Positions 36,763 through 48,648 of a DNA stretch of 64,000 bases are shown in pieces. The notes beneath the pieces were generated by a model. That model had not been told where the DNA came from, did not search any database, and saw nothing but the letters and a program-made list of their open reading frames with translations. A program made the translations under genes and the position numbers. The stretch comes from Epiperipatus broadwayi (lineage: Eukaryota > Onychophora > Udeonychophora > Euonychophora > Peripatidae), in contig JAQFVV010000013.1 in assembly GCA_028023455.1 (NCBI GenBank), forward strand, positions 15,512,258 through 15,576,257. Direction: 5' to 3'. How positions within the stretch are numbered: position 1 is the first letter of the stretch; every line of letters begins with the position of its first letter.

Positions 36763-39700
36763 TAATTGATTTATTTAAGCTAGTTTACTAAATGTTGTAT
36801 TTCTATAGCAATGATTCTTATAAATAAATTGAGAAATTTACACATATTTTATAATAATTTCCAATAAAAATATTTATTTTTATATTAAATCTACAAAAAC
36901 TTAAAAGAACTTATAGACTTAATTTAATGACGCTGTTATTAGTACACCTGAGTAGGGAAAAAAAATGTTCATGTAGTATGCAGTAAATAATGAGAATAAA
37001 AATAAAAATATATTTAATCATAATTTCATGTTCATAACATGATTATCAAAGTTTAAGTTGTCAGTTAATAATGTCAGTGAAATAATGATATTTAAAATTT
37101 GATTTTTTTAAAATTATTAATAGAACTCTTATGAAAGAAAATGCAATTATTAACAATCAAAATCCAGAGATAAAAAATTTTACATGCCCAAATAGCAGGT
37201 TGAGTACAATGATTGATTTCAATTATATAGTTCATTAGCATTTTTTTTCCATCTAATTATTTGTTTAATAATTTCATATCATATTCCATGGTCGGCACAA
37301 CTTTTATTTCTAGCATTTACATTTACAAATCACTTTTAGTCAAATACATTTACATTAATTGTTTATCTTCATTATTATTTAAATTTTTTGATTAATAATT
37401 AAATTTATCCTTCCTGAGACACTTAACTAAACTAAGCAATTTCTTAGGATCAAAGAAAATAGCTTCTATATAAAATTGAAATCACAAATCTAACTTTATA
37501 TTGTCTAATCAATTTTCAATACAATTTAGTTTTTAGAACTTTTCTTTAAAAGTTGAATATAAAAGGCTGTGCTTTAATCTTATACACAATGACAGAATTT
37601 GAGCAATTACAATTAATTTTATCTCAATATAATTATAAACACTACAATTGAATATATATTTGGCTATTAATTTATATTTTAGCTATGCTTTTTTCTAACT
37701 GAATAAATAATTAAACTAGACATAAAAAAGAAAATTGATCAATTACACAAATTACTCTACCATTTAATCTATATTCACTTCAATTTAGTCAATAGAAAAA
37801 AGTTGTGCTCAATTTACTACTTGAGTATTGCATGAAGTTCCCAGCAACTAATTATACAATATTTTATGTAGTGGTACATAGCTCAGGCAATAGTAAATGT
37901 ATATGATCCTCATCCTACTAATGTTACACACTAAATTTACAGCATATGACAACTTTCATAGCAAAATGTATATTAAAAAAAAAATATGAATAAAAAATAT
38001 ATAGATAAAATCTTCAAGTGGTTAAAATTTTTTTACATTGGATGTAATAATTTTAAAAAATCAAAAAGATATGGTTTATCACCAATATAGATAGTGTTAT
38101 GTACAAAAGAACAAATAAGATACAACTATGCATGTATTGGAACATATAGAATAAAAGAACTATATAACATAGATTTCATACTGAATAAGACTGGCTTTGC
38201 CAAAAATATGACAAATAGCATCAAAAATGCATTTGCCTTATTATTAAAGACTAAAAATAAATTTACTCTGAAAGAGAAGTATAAATATTATTAATAATAT
38301 TAAAATACTAAATAAATAAACTGAAAAACAATTCAGACTTTAACAAATGAAATGGATTTAATTTAATTATAGACAAAGAAAAAAACAATGCTTTTCCAAA
38401 AAAAGGTATCAAAAAATAAATAAATAATATGAATAATCATGCAGTTCTATTCCAATGTAAGTTCATCAATCAAGCAAATAATTTATAACCAAGAAATAAT
38501 TCATCAGAGGTATTTTACTATTGCTTATTATCCTTCTAATAACTTGTTCGAGCATCTCAGGCTTAAATTTATATCTAGTGTTTAGAACTTATAAAATAAT
38601 AAAATTTCTTATAGTGTTTAAGCTGTTTATTCTATCATATCTAGAAACAAATACTTAATCTACTATCATCAATTTATTTTAAAAAGTATTGCATAAACTC
38701 ACATAAATAACATGAAGAGAAAATGTCACATACTCTCTACCAGATATGTGTTCAGAAGTTTAGTATTTGTTCATTTATAATTGTACATACAGCTAAACAC
38801 ATTTATTTTTAGGAAAAATTCATTTTTAAATATTTAAACAGTGTTTTGTCTTTTTCCATACTTAAAGATACTGATGTTATTAAAAATAGTTTAATGTTAG
38901 TAAATAAATGAATTAAAAAACCAAAATAAATTTATGGGGAAGGGGGGATGCTATTTTCCTTTAGTTATCTTTTAATAACTTTCTCTTTTATAACCCATTA
39001 ATCTAATGTGAGTACATGAATAGTATTAAATTATCAAGAATATATATTTAGAAAATAATGCTCTTAAAATCACATATAATAAATGTGTGTTTAATATATT
39101 TTAAAATGTCTCCATCTTAAAAGGATATAATAATATTCACATAAATATGTATACATGGCAATGCTTACACAACATAAAAAAGAGCCTGAAGCAAATAGGA
39201 TGTTATTAATAGTTGTGTTTAATGTGAAAACAGAGACTACATTAATTCCCAGGCCTGTTTAAAAAAGTTAAAAAATTTAATTTATTATCTGGCTAAGTTT
39301 CACCTTATCAAAATGAATTTTTATAATGAAATTAAAAAAATATATCAGTTTGAAAATATAATTAATAAGACATTTTTGATGATATTTTCAAAGTCAAGAA
39401 AAACATATATAAAAGAAAATACCTTGTCCTATAATACCTAAATGTGATTTGAATGGATCCTAGGTGGTATATTTTCTACTATCTAATGAGAAAACAAAAA
39501 GGAATATGCAAAATTCACTTAATTATTCCAAAAAGAATTAAAGAGATTCATATAGATTGTAGTGATATTCTTTCACTTTTAAAATAGTACTTAACAATTA
39601 AAACTAGAGTCTTCTGGCAATAGATTTTATTGGGATGAAAAAAAATAGTTCTAAATGATTAACTAAAGCTGACTAAAAATTTATTTGGGCAGCAAAAGAT

Positions 39701-41809
39701 AGTTAAATGTAAATGTTAATTTAATGGGTGTGATTTCTTAAGCAGTTACTTACCATTAAAAATATCAAATATAATCATATAATCTTTCAATAATGTTTCT
39801 TGTAAGGATCTTCCAGAGTGATGAGACTCACGTTCAGAATCTTGGTTATTAAGTTAAAACTTATTTTCTTTAAACCAAATAAATTGGTTAATGTACATCT
39901 GAAGACTACTGAAACGCTTGTAAATAATAGTTCTTTAAAATATGTGAGAGTAGTAATTATAATTTTGCAATCGTTTGTGAAATCTAGTGATTCTCATCAT
40001 GAATTTCAATTGCAGAATTTGGAAGGGAAGAGATGTTCTTGCTGCAATATTTTCCAACAGAATCGATGATTTTATAAAAATTTCTATTTTACCACTGCAA
40101 TTATGCTTTATAATTTTTCTATTGCAACACAATAATTTAAAATGATACTTTGAATAAAAATTCATAAATTATTTGAAACAAATATATTATGAGACACTGT
40201 TCCAAGTTTTTTTTTTTTTTTGTCATTGACTTCAGAAAATTATGATCATTCTAGAAAAACAAGACTTTCCCAATAATTAATAAATTCTTATTTTTGGTTA
40301 TATAATGTATATTACTATTTTGTATTTATTTTATTTTAAACATATTCATGTTCTTTGGAGTGACATCCAATTGAACGAATGTTCTGTCTGAATATGTAAC
40401 TAGCTGTGCCCAACTATATTAGTTTTAATAAATAGAATTTAGAAATGAGTGTTTAGTTAGTCAATGAGATTAAAAAGTGATAAAGATAATCTAATAAAAT
40501 ATTTTCACTATAAATCTTTTAATTTAATGAAGATTAGCATTCAATTATTTAACTGGAATGATAAAAAGTAAATAATCATAAAGTTAATGTATATTATTGA
40601 TGCTGGAATAGTTTTAAACAGAAATCAAACATCTGAGAGATAACTGCAATTGCCAGCATTTTTATTTAAAGGCTTTTAATATTGATGCACTTATCTCAAT
40701 ATAATCTTGAATATGGTATTGATTTTGTATCACATACTTAACTTTATTCTAACTTTTTCTTCCAGCGAGTTTAATAAGTTGTGAAAATATGAGCGAAAAG
40801 TTGTGGCTGATAGGAAGTGATATTTTTTGAGTTGTCACAACTATAATTCTGAAATGGTAGAGTCAATTGTAGTTAGCTTTTATTATTTAGAAACTTCTTT
40901 TTTCCATCCAATTTCTTCAATAAAGTTTTAGAACTTGGTAATAGTCATCCAAATTTAATAATGTCATGCCATTACTATTTTTGTCAATAATTCATTTTTG
41001 TGACAATAGCAATAACAGAGTACTGTATGCACATAAAAGTTTTTATTTTTTCAAGTTGGTAAATAAAAAATGTTCTTTACCTTATCATTTCATGCTGTTT
41101 GTTTTTATTGAAATACAAATAAAGTTTATGAGTTGCAATTATAACAATATAATAGATTGAATTTAAAAAATAAAATAAACTATAGAAATTAATCTATGAA
41201 ATTAATTAAAAGTATAATAAAAATGAAAAAGAAAAATTTGACTTCAACAAATATTTTGAAGAAATTATCATAAACTTTTTTTGAAATATTATATCTATGC
41301 TAACTTGATTCTCTAATAATTTTAAAAAAAGAAGTCTATGTTTTAAATGAAAATGTTAATGATGAGACAAATAAATGTGAAAAAAATATAATCCTAAAAT
41401 AAACAAATTATAAAATGACAAAATTTGATTTCCTATAAAGAGATTTTTTAATCGATTTTTATTTTTTCAAAATTCATTTGTTCATTATTGATTTAAAAAA
41501 TTAAAAGGAAAAGGATGGATGTTTTTAAAAATAAACAGAATTATAATTAAAATCAACAATATTTTTTCATAATATGGATCAAATGTAACTTTTATCCCTT
41601 AATGATAAATAAAAGTAAAAAAAAAAACAACACTGTGCTTTTTAATCTGAAATTGATTTTCTAAAAACAAAATCATATATTATCTTTTTTTTAATTTAAC
41701 ATAAACACCACTACCTCCACCTCAATAATAGGACAACTAAAGTAAGTTTTGTTTAAAAAAATAATCTTAAAAAAAAAAAAACAGTAAAATGTACTAATTT
41801 ACAAATAAT
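36763..41809. other. Intron sequence, no gene seen
   Basis: About 5 kb of AT-rich DNA without coding signal. The plus frame at 39818-40069 and the minus frame at 39935-40165 overlap each other and match nothing I recognise. G-rich patch AAGGGGGGATG near 38940-38950. No structural repeat noticed. Confidence 0.45.
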
Positions 41810-43608
41810 GGTAGTTTTCTATTCTGTCGTGTCAGCCGTTTGATGACAATGGTAATCAAAAACATATACATATTATGATTACGGGCCGGGCCTGTGACTC
41901 TATCTATATAAATATAGGCTTTTTTAGTTTTGTAATAGGAAATTAGAGGAACTAATAGTAAATAATATTACTATCTAAAAAACAAAAATTTAGAAATTCA
42001 CATTAAATTTAAAAATGATACCCGAATAATTGACGTTTTTTGGACAGTAATTAATCATAAAATGGATTGTTTTTGTTTGTGTGTACATCTATAAAAAGTT
42101 ACGGTATTTTTTTAATAGAAAATAATACGCAATTATACATTTTTCAATTTACACAAAATTTCTACATTCACACTAAATTTAAAAATGAAACCAGAGTAAT
42201 TTGCTTTTTCTTTTGACAGTAATTAATCAGAAAGTGGGTTCTTTTTGTTAGTGTGTATATATAAAAAGTAATGTTCTTTCAATACTACATTTAAAAATGA
42301 TACCTGACTATTTTGCTTTTTTTTTTTTGGATAGTAATGAATCAGAAAGTGGACTGTTTTGGTTAGTGTGTAGATATCAAAAGCCGTAATATTATTTAAA
42401 TACTAAATTTAAAAATGACGAATAACTTTTTTATTTGGTATTTACAGTAATTAATCAGAAAGTGCTATTTATTTTCTTTGTGTGTATAATGTTACGATCT
42501 TTTTTGATTAGAAAATAAGACACAATTCTACATTATTCAATTTACCCACAACATTTAAAAATTCACGCTAAATTTTCAAATGATACCTAACTAATTTGCT
42601 TTTTTTTTTGGACAGTAATTAATCAGAAAGTGGGTTCTTTATGTTAGTGTGTATATATAAAAAGGACCGTCATCGAATACTCAATTTACAAATGATACCC
42701 GACTAATTTGCTTTTTTTTTTTTTTTAACAGTAATGAATCAGAAAGTGGGTTCTTTTTGTTAGTGTGTATATATAAAAAGGTACCGTTATTTAAATACTA
42801 AATTCAAAAAATGATACCTGACTATTTTGCATTTTTTTGGACAGTAATTAATCAGAAAGTGGGTTCTTTTTGTTATTGGGTGTATATATAAAAAGTACCG
42901 TAATTCAAATACGTTTAAAAATCAAACCCGACTAATTTGTTTTTCTTTTTTTGGACAGTAATTAATCAGAAACTGGGTTGTTTTTGTTAATGTGTGTACA
43001 TATAAAAACTAATCTTATTTAAATAGTAAATGTAAAAATAATACCAGACTAATTTCCTTATAGACAGTAATTAATAATCAGACACTGGGTTGTTTGTGCA
43101 TATATATCAAAAGTAACTTGTCACAGATGAATTCTCGCGAAAAGGTTACTTTTCGTGTGATCATCAAAATACTGCTTTATCGAACCCTTAAAAGCAATTT
43201 TTGAGGGTTACCCATTCGTAATGGCACCCTCACAACATTGTTAATAAAGTTACAACATAACAGTAGGTTAGAGCAGTTGAAAAAAAAAACCATTGTAATG
43301 AAATTTTAAATAATTACGACAGGCTAAAATCCACATACTCTCACACAAAAGTATAGAGAAAATAAGACATTCTAGCATTACGATAAAGTTAATAACATAA
43401 CCAACTACGGCGGCCAATATAGCATTTTGTCTGTGCTTTTAGCATAGAAAAAAGCCAGACTGGCTCAGCCAGTGGGGACTCTTTCTGTGTTTTATCGTAG
43501 GAAGAAGCCTCTTAGGTTGGGTATAGGCCACTGAAACGGCATATTTCTAGGAATTGACCTAGAAATAGCACCATCATGTGGCTGACACGAGAGAATAGAA
43601 AACTATCC
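41810..43608. mobile_element. 1.8-kb non-autonomous element with GG...CC ends and tandem-array core
   Basis: The left terminus GGTAGTTTTCTATTCTGTCG (41810-41829, continuing TGTCAGCC) is matched by the reverse complement of the right terminus ending 43608, GGATAGTTTTCTATTCTCTCG with the same continuation. Some 26 of about 30 positions agree. The flanks AAATAAT (41803-41809) and AAATAAT (43609-43615) form a 7-bp direct repeat. The interior is mostly a ~113-bp tandem array, plus a less AT-rich segment at 43120-43600. No transposase is seen. GG...CC ends, a short target repeat and an internal array copy the architecture of 6620-8333, though the termini differ in sequence. Confidence 0.7.
41940..43110. 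repeat. ~113-bp minisatellite array, about nine units with longer variants
   Basis: The marker CAGTAATTAATCAGAAAGTGGG (allowing changes) occurs near 42045, 42220, 42333, 42445, 42613, 42728, 42840, 42954 and 43064. Spacings are about 175, 113, 112, 168, 115, 112, 114 and 110. Two ~170-base units carry an extra ~55-base block starting GAAAATAA (42118 and 42511, 393 bases apart), so part of the array has a higher-order long-short-short pattern. Each unit also has GTGTGTATATATAAAAAG and AAATTTAAAAATGATACC. Confidence 0.9.
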
Positions 43609-43703
43609 AAATAATTTTCACACACCATCATAAAAGTATTGATGCTTAAAGAAAAAAAGATAGCAAGCCACAATGAAAGTCTTTTAATTGTTAACTTTTT
43701 CAT

Positions 43704-45565
43704 TTGTTTTATAATAGCATGTTGAAATCGTCTGAGAGTGTGGTTTGTTTGTAAACAAAGATAAATATAATATTGCCGGGGCGGGAGTTTTTTTTTGTTT
43801 TTGTTTGTTTATGACATTAAAAGTAAAAAAAATCAAATAAATCTTTACAAAAAAAAAATACATAAATCAAAATGAATTTAAAAAGTAATTAGTTTTTATT
43901 CTTTTTATTACTTATTTTCGGTTTGGTATTCTACCAAATTATTTTTTTTTTAAAAATTACAAATAAATATTTTCATTTAACGGTGAAATCAATATATTTC
44001 TAACAACTTTTTTAGGGGGGGGGGGGGCTTTGAATTGTTAACAAGTTAATTAACAATGGTTGAATCAACTTTTTTTACATTACAAAAACAACACAACTTT
44101 ATTTACATTAAACGGTCAAATATATAACAATTAACCAAACAAATTTATTTGGCTATTCAGGAACAACTCGAAGCTCTAATAATAGGACCTGGAAGCGATG
44201 TCTTCCCCCTTGTGCACACGCCGCCACATAAACTCAGCCAGGTAGGTATCCAGTGAGCATCTGGCTGTGCCATGCTGTTTCTTGTTGCACCATTTCAACA
44301 GACCCCACAGGCGCTCGATGTTCTGTGTGTGCATGTCTATGCTGGTGTCCACAAAGTTGTACCTGTGGTTTACTGTCAGGTGTTTGAAACCTGCAGTTTC
44401 AAGCTCTTTGGTTTGATAACCCTTCCAGCAGTCAGAGAAAATAGTTGATCCAGGTTTGACATTTTCCTGAATTGACTGAAGAAGGGTGGCTGCAGATCGA
44501 CAGGGAACGGCCACAATGAAGCAGTCGCTGGTCTCACGGCACACTCTGCCGAAGATCCACTGCTGTGGAAGAACCCTGCCCTGATGGTTCTTTTGCCGGC
44601 TAAACAAGGTCTCGTCAACTTCAACAATTAAGCTCGGACCACCGATTTGATGGCACGGCCGAGACATTAAGCTCTCATGACAGAGCTCGCAGAGTCCGTG
44701 GATCTAGTGCACAAGGGAGCCTGGAAACAGGTTCAAGTCGGAGACAGCTCTCGACAATGTCAGCTCCTCATGGCTCCAATAGTACAGGAGATGTACTATC
44801 ATCACGAAATCGAGATGTGATCCCTCCAGCCACGTCCCTTGGCGAATGGAACACCGACGTCCACACGAACCGATCTTGCATTTGAAGTGGTAGCTTCCAC
44901 AATGGTATAATGTCATCTCTTCTCCACATGCACACTTCTTCACAGATGCCACTACTCCATACTTTTGCTGTAGAAAGGTGATGGCGTCAGTTTGGGAGCA
45001 AGGCAAATCCCAAACTTTGACCTTTGGAAACTTTAGTTCAGACATTTGATAAAGCTCGCAGTTGTTCTCGCAAAAACGTGACTCAGAGCGGGATCTGAAG
45101 GAAATCGCACTTGCACCTGCACTTGCCGAATTTTTTGAGCAGGAAATGTGGGCTACGGAAGCATGAGACAATGCTCATAATTGTTAGTAGACTTTCAAAA
45201 ACATGGGAGATAGAGGGGGAGAAAGTCTTAATAAATATTAAAATAGTTTTGACATTCGGAATTTCAGCCACCGTCACATAATACTGTACCCAAAAGTGAA
45301 CTTTGATCGTACATCAAAAATGCGTATCACAAATCTGAGCTGTAAGCTGACACAATAGCTTCTGTTGCCAGATTAATAAATGTCATGTTTCTGTGCATTA
45401 GCATAGAAATAGACTACAGCCACCACATACAAATGGGCTATTTCTATGCTTACCCATTAGAAATAGAATGTTCGATAGCGGAGGCAGCTACCTAAATAGC
45501 ATATTTCTGTGCAATAGCATAGAAATAACGCCCCCAGGCAGTTTCAACACGCTATTATAAAACAA
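43704..45565 (-). mobile_element. Merlin-type DNA transposon
   Basis: Inverted repeats flank the transposase: left TTGTTTTATAATAGCATGTT (43704-43723, continuing GAAA) and right, as reverse complement from 45565, TTGTTTTATAATAGCGTGTT with the same continuation. The 1.86-kb size suits a Merlin element. GC is clearly higher across 44170-45260 than in the neighbouring sequence. I could not find a clean target duplication, so the true outer ends may differ. Palindromic GCATAGAAATA motifs near 45400-45530 suggest further repeats inside the right end. Confidence 0.7.
44176..45171 (-). pseudogene. Merlin transposase interrupted by one in-frame stop
   Basis: Two frames (45171-44704 and 44667-44176) are in the same register, separated only by a TAG at 44706-44704 and 12 open codons; the whole would be 331 codons. 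The N-terminal part has CACGEEMTLYHCGSYHFKC and a further CGRRC, a likely zinc-binding region as in IS1595 relatives. The catalytic domain has VEVDETLF (first Asp), FSDCWKGY (second Asp) and NIERLWG (Glu), so the DDE triad is complete. YLAEFMWRR ends the conserved region. The stop lines up with the Trp of INWNNYM in the copy at 3304, so a TGG-to-TAG change is the simplest explanation. Start choice is the first ATG of the frame; an internal Met before SELKFPKV is also plausible. Confidence 0.9.
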
Positions 45566-45772
45566 CCTTTTTTCAATTTAATTTTTTGCTAAAAAATTTG
45601 GTACTGTACTTAAGGATGATTATCCATGATTGGAGTTAGTAGTAACATAATGACCTATAATTTTGTGCATATAAAATGCAGCATGTGTATGTGTGTGTAT
45701 ATAGAGACATGTGAATGTACACAAGTGAATTAAGATGAAAATTAATATATATATATATAATACTTTATAATA

Positions 45773-45933
45773 ATTGTTTTCTTTAATCACAACTGGAATT
45801 TTTATGTTTAACTTGAAATCAAAATAAGAGGGGTCCAGAAATGATTTAATTCAATCTAATTAATTTCTGGACGTTCTACTTTTTTTTATTTGAAGTTAAA
45901 TATAAAAATACCAATAGTAATTGAAGAAAACCA
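45773..45933. repeat. Fold-back with ~75-bp arms
   Basis: The left arm (45773-45847) contains TTTTTATGTTTAACTT and GTCCAGAAAT; the right arm (45858-45933) carries their inverted counterparts (ATTTCTGGAC, AAGTTAAATATAAAAATA). The loop is only about 10 bases, so a transcript would form a tight long hairpin. No coding content. Confidence 0.8.
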
Positions 45934-45936
45934 TTA

Positions 45937-46809
45937 TTTTTTGATTTTTTAATGCACAGTAAATTTATTATAAAATATTTTATATATTGCCTTTTTAGCA
46001 TTCAAATATTTTTTTGTAGTTATTTCTATTTAAAGCGAAGAATAGAAACGATGTTGCAGTCTGTGTAACATTTTAAAAAAAATTCACAGGATATTAAAAA
46101 TAAATTCCAATATTAATTTGTTTATAAAAGTAATATTTTGAAAAACTTTTACAATGAAGAAAAAGTAAAATTTCATTTATTTTAAAAGAATTAACTTTTA
46201 CAATCAATTGAAATATACTTGTTTTTATTTCTATTTTAAATGATTGTTAATACATTTTAGAATAACCTTTTTTTAAATAAAAGTATTTAAAAAATATATC
46301 ATCCTTTCATGCACATCACTGAAAACTTACTGACCCAATGTCAACATGTTTGAAATTTGGTCCACCAATACCTCTATAGTATACAAACCAAGTGACCACT
46401 CTGAAATATTTCACTGTCACATTGCATTGCCATTGATTTCTAACATAAGTACAAAATTTTAGGGAAATACGTTTGATAGAAGTCTATTAAATCTCGATTA
46501 CAAAATTTATCGTAAACAGATTTTCTGACCTAAAGTTTTAAAAATTCAAATTTTATTTTAAAAAAAAATTCAAATTACAATTTGAGTCAGACTTAACAAC
46601 AGAATGAAATGTTTAGGACATAAAAATAATTTTAAAATGCCAATGTTAGATGTTGTACACAGTACGTATTTCAATGCTTACACGCAATCAACAATTTGAC
46701 TTTGGAATAAATCTCATATTATCAATTGTTTATCTGAGAATATTCTTTAGGATTTAGATAATATTAACTTTAAATAAAAAAGTATAAAAATAAATATATA
46801 TAGTATAAC
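45937..46809. other. Intron sequence next to exon 1, nothing recognised
   Basis: AT-rich. A slightly less AT-rich patch at 46300-46500 has no open frame of note and is not recognised. Confidence 0.5.
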
Positions 46810-46940
46810 CTGCATTATCATATGCCCATTTTTCTAAAGCCCGCCACTTTTCTATTAATTCCGTTGTCATTGTGATATATGAAATATTTTCTGTAAGAAT
46901 AATGTCCAATCACCAAAAAGAAACTTCAACATGCACCAAT
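46810..46940 (-). CDS. ELOVL4: ELOVL4-like fatty acid elongase, first coding exon with 5' UTR
   Basis: The ATG at 46870-46868 opens 20 codons, MTTELIEKWRALEKWAYDNA, plus one base (phase 1) before the donor GTTATA. The carried G joins GAT of exon 2 to give Asp, continuing into DVRSRH. The start is chosen because it is the first ATG in this frame and gives an amphipathic N-terminus before the first membrane span, as in elongases. A strong acceptor (15 T then CAG, next to 46940) shows that this exon has 70 bases of 5' UTR and that at least one untranslated exon lies further right, not identified here. A second possible acceptor (TTCTTACAG) would start the exon at 46890. A short upstream ORF is described under findings. 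Confidence 0.85.
46867..46932 (-). promoter_or_regulatory. Upstream ORF overlapping the elongase start (ATGA)
   Basis: In the 5' UTR part of the exon an ATG at 46932-46930 opens 21 codons and ends in TGA at 46869-46867. The stop overlaps the elongase ATG as ATGA. It would be present only if the upstream acceptor at 46940 is used, and lost with the alternative acceptor at 46890. A regulatory role is inferred from position only. Confidence 0.4.
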
Positions 46941-47788
46941 CTGAAAAAAAAAAAAAAATTATAAACATTAATATTAGATTTATTTAACCAAATGCTACAA
47001 TATAAATTGTAATTTAGCTACAATAGTTACAACAAAAAAAAAACAATTAATACATTATAATTATTTAATTCAAAAATGTACTTTTATTTAATTCATATAA
47101 ATTTCTAAAATATTTCATATGAGACATTTTTATAGAAGTTCTTAATATTATGTAAACTTCAAAAATTGTCATTGACATATTTCATTTGCTTTATTAAACA
47201 AAAGAATTAATAAATCTTAATAAACATTACACAAAGAAATTATTTATAAATATATCACATTTAAGATTTTCTCTTGGTAAGAATCAACAGGGAAGCATTC
47301 ATATAAATTTCACTAGATGAATCTGATATAGATATGCATAGTCTCCAAAGTCATTTGCCATTTTCTTAGCATAGAAAAAAATCTTATTCTCATGAATGAT
47401 CAATCTTTGCACATAAGAAAACTCAAAAAAGCATTTGACAACATTCAACAGTAGTTATGAATACTACAACAGAGTTTACTATATGATAAAAACAAACATA
47501 TTAAATGAATGCAGTATATCTTTAATATTAGTTTATTTATAAAGTATATACTAAGTAAAAAAGATAATGGAAAACCTTGTGATTTAATAATCATTTGAAA
47601 CAAATCCACCTTTCTTTTTACTTTTTCAATGTAAATTAAAATTAATCTCTTGACAATTTCTATTGTCCAGCAATCTTCGTCAGAACCACAAAACATATAT
47701 AAATATATAAATACACACTTTTTTACATATATCTTATTACCTATACCTATATAACCATATACATGCAGCCATACTAAATATATATATA
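46941..47788. other. 5' flank or 5' UTR intron, no exon identified
   Basis: AT-rich. It contains the second hammerhead-like motif (47640-47690). The 126-codon minus frame at 47445-47825 runs across that motif into a repeat and is taken as chance. Confidence 0.45.
47640..47690 (-). ncRNA. Second hammerhead-like motif (weak)
   Basis: On the minus strand: CTGACGA (47683-47677), an ATTG/CAAT hairpin with loop CTGGA, GAAA (47660-47657) and GTC (47654-47652). The order matches a minimal hammerhead, but the A-A next to the core and a weak stem I (about two pairs) argue for a decayed copy or coincidence. Confidence 0.22.
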
Positions 47789-48591
47789 AACCTGGGTCTC
47801 GTTTTATGTGGTAGATAGGTTCCACAGAAAACCCGCATTAAAAAAACTTGCACAAAAATAGATTTATCTTACCTTCAAAAATGGGGGATAGGTTCTGTAA
47901 TTTTCAGAAATCGCATAAAAGCAAAGCAACAAGGAAAAATTACTTTATAAAGTATTACTAATAAAAAATATCAAATATTTGAAAAAAATTGATACAACAC
48001 AAACTTTTTTTTACTTTTTTTCATACATATTTTAATCATTACCACTATTTGACAATATGGGGTTCATTTGTAAACTGGTGAGAAATCAGATTTGTCACAA
48101 GAGGAAGTACAAGTAGCACCACTTTCAGTCTTGTGCTGTGTTAATGGTTTTCTGTTGACAATGTAATAGGTGATGATTTTACTAATTGGCTATAAAGCTC
48201 ATGATATTCAGACATATAACTAATTTAGCTCTCACTGGAATTTAAGAGGTTGTTCATTGCAGTAAACTCTCAGATTTCAGCATTTTCTGACATTTTTTTT
48301 GTTTCACAAATCAATGTAAAATCTATGATTAAATGATTAATACTTATCCGAAAATAATAAATTTGTCATCATTTGATAGATATTTGTGCTTAGTACTGAA
48401 ATAAATTTTAAATGTTCACATTTTGTTTCTATATTAAAAAAATTAAATAGCAATCAAAACAAAAAGATTATACATTATCGGTAGAAAGATTTTTTTCAGT
48501 TTACAAAACTTTGTTAAGTATTTTAAAAATCTAAAAGAATATTTATTTGTTATATCTAACAAAATATGTTTTATACTCGTAAGTATAAATC

Positions 48592-48592
<1 letters not shown>

Positions 48593-48646
<54 letters not shown>

Positions 48647-48648
48647 TA
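48593..48648. repeat. (ATT)n microsatellite, about 18 units
   Basis: Uninterrupted TTA/ATT repeat that produces a poly-Asn frame on the minus strand. It abuts the terminal motif of the SINE-like unit and is probably the tail of that insertion. Confidence 0.95.

Noticed and set aside
42017-43100. Evenly spaced repeats, considered as a CRISPR array
   Set aside because: Units are contiguous and diverged with no unique spacers, and the window is eukaryotic; it is a minisatellite.
47445-47825. 126-codon minus frame upstream of the elongase, considered as an upstream exon
   Set aside because: It runs across the hammerhead-like motif and into the end of Tigger-like copy B, and no residues are recognisable.
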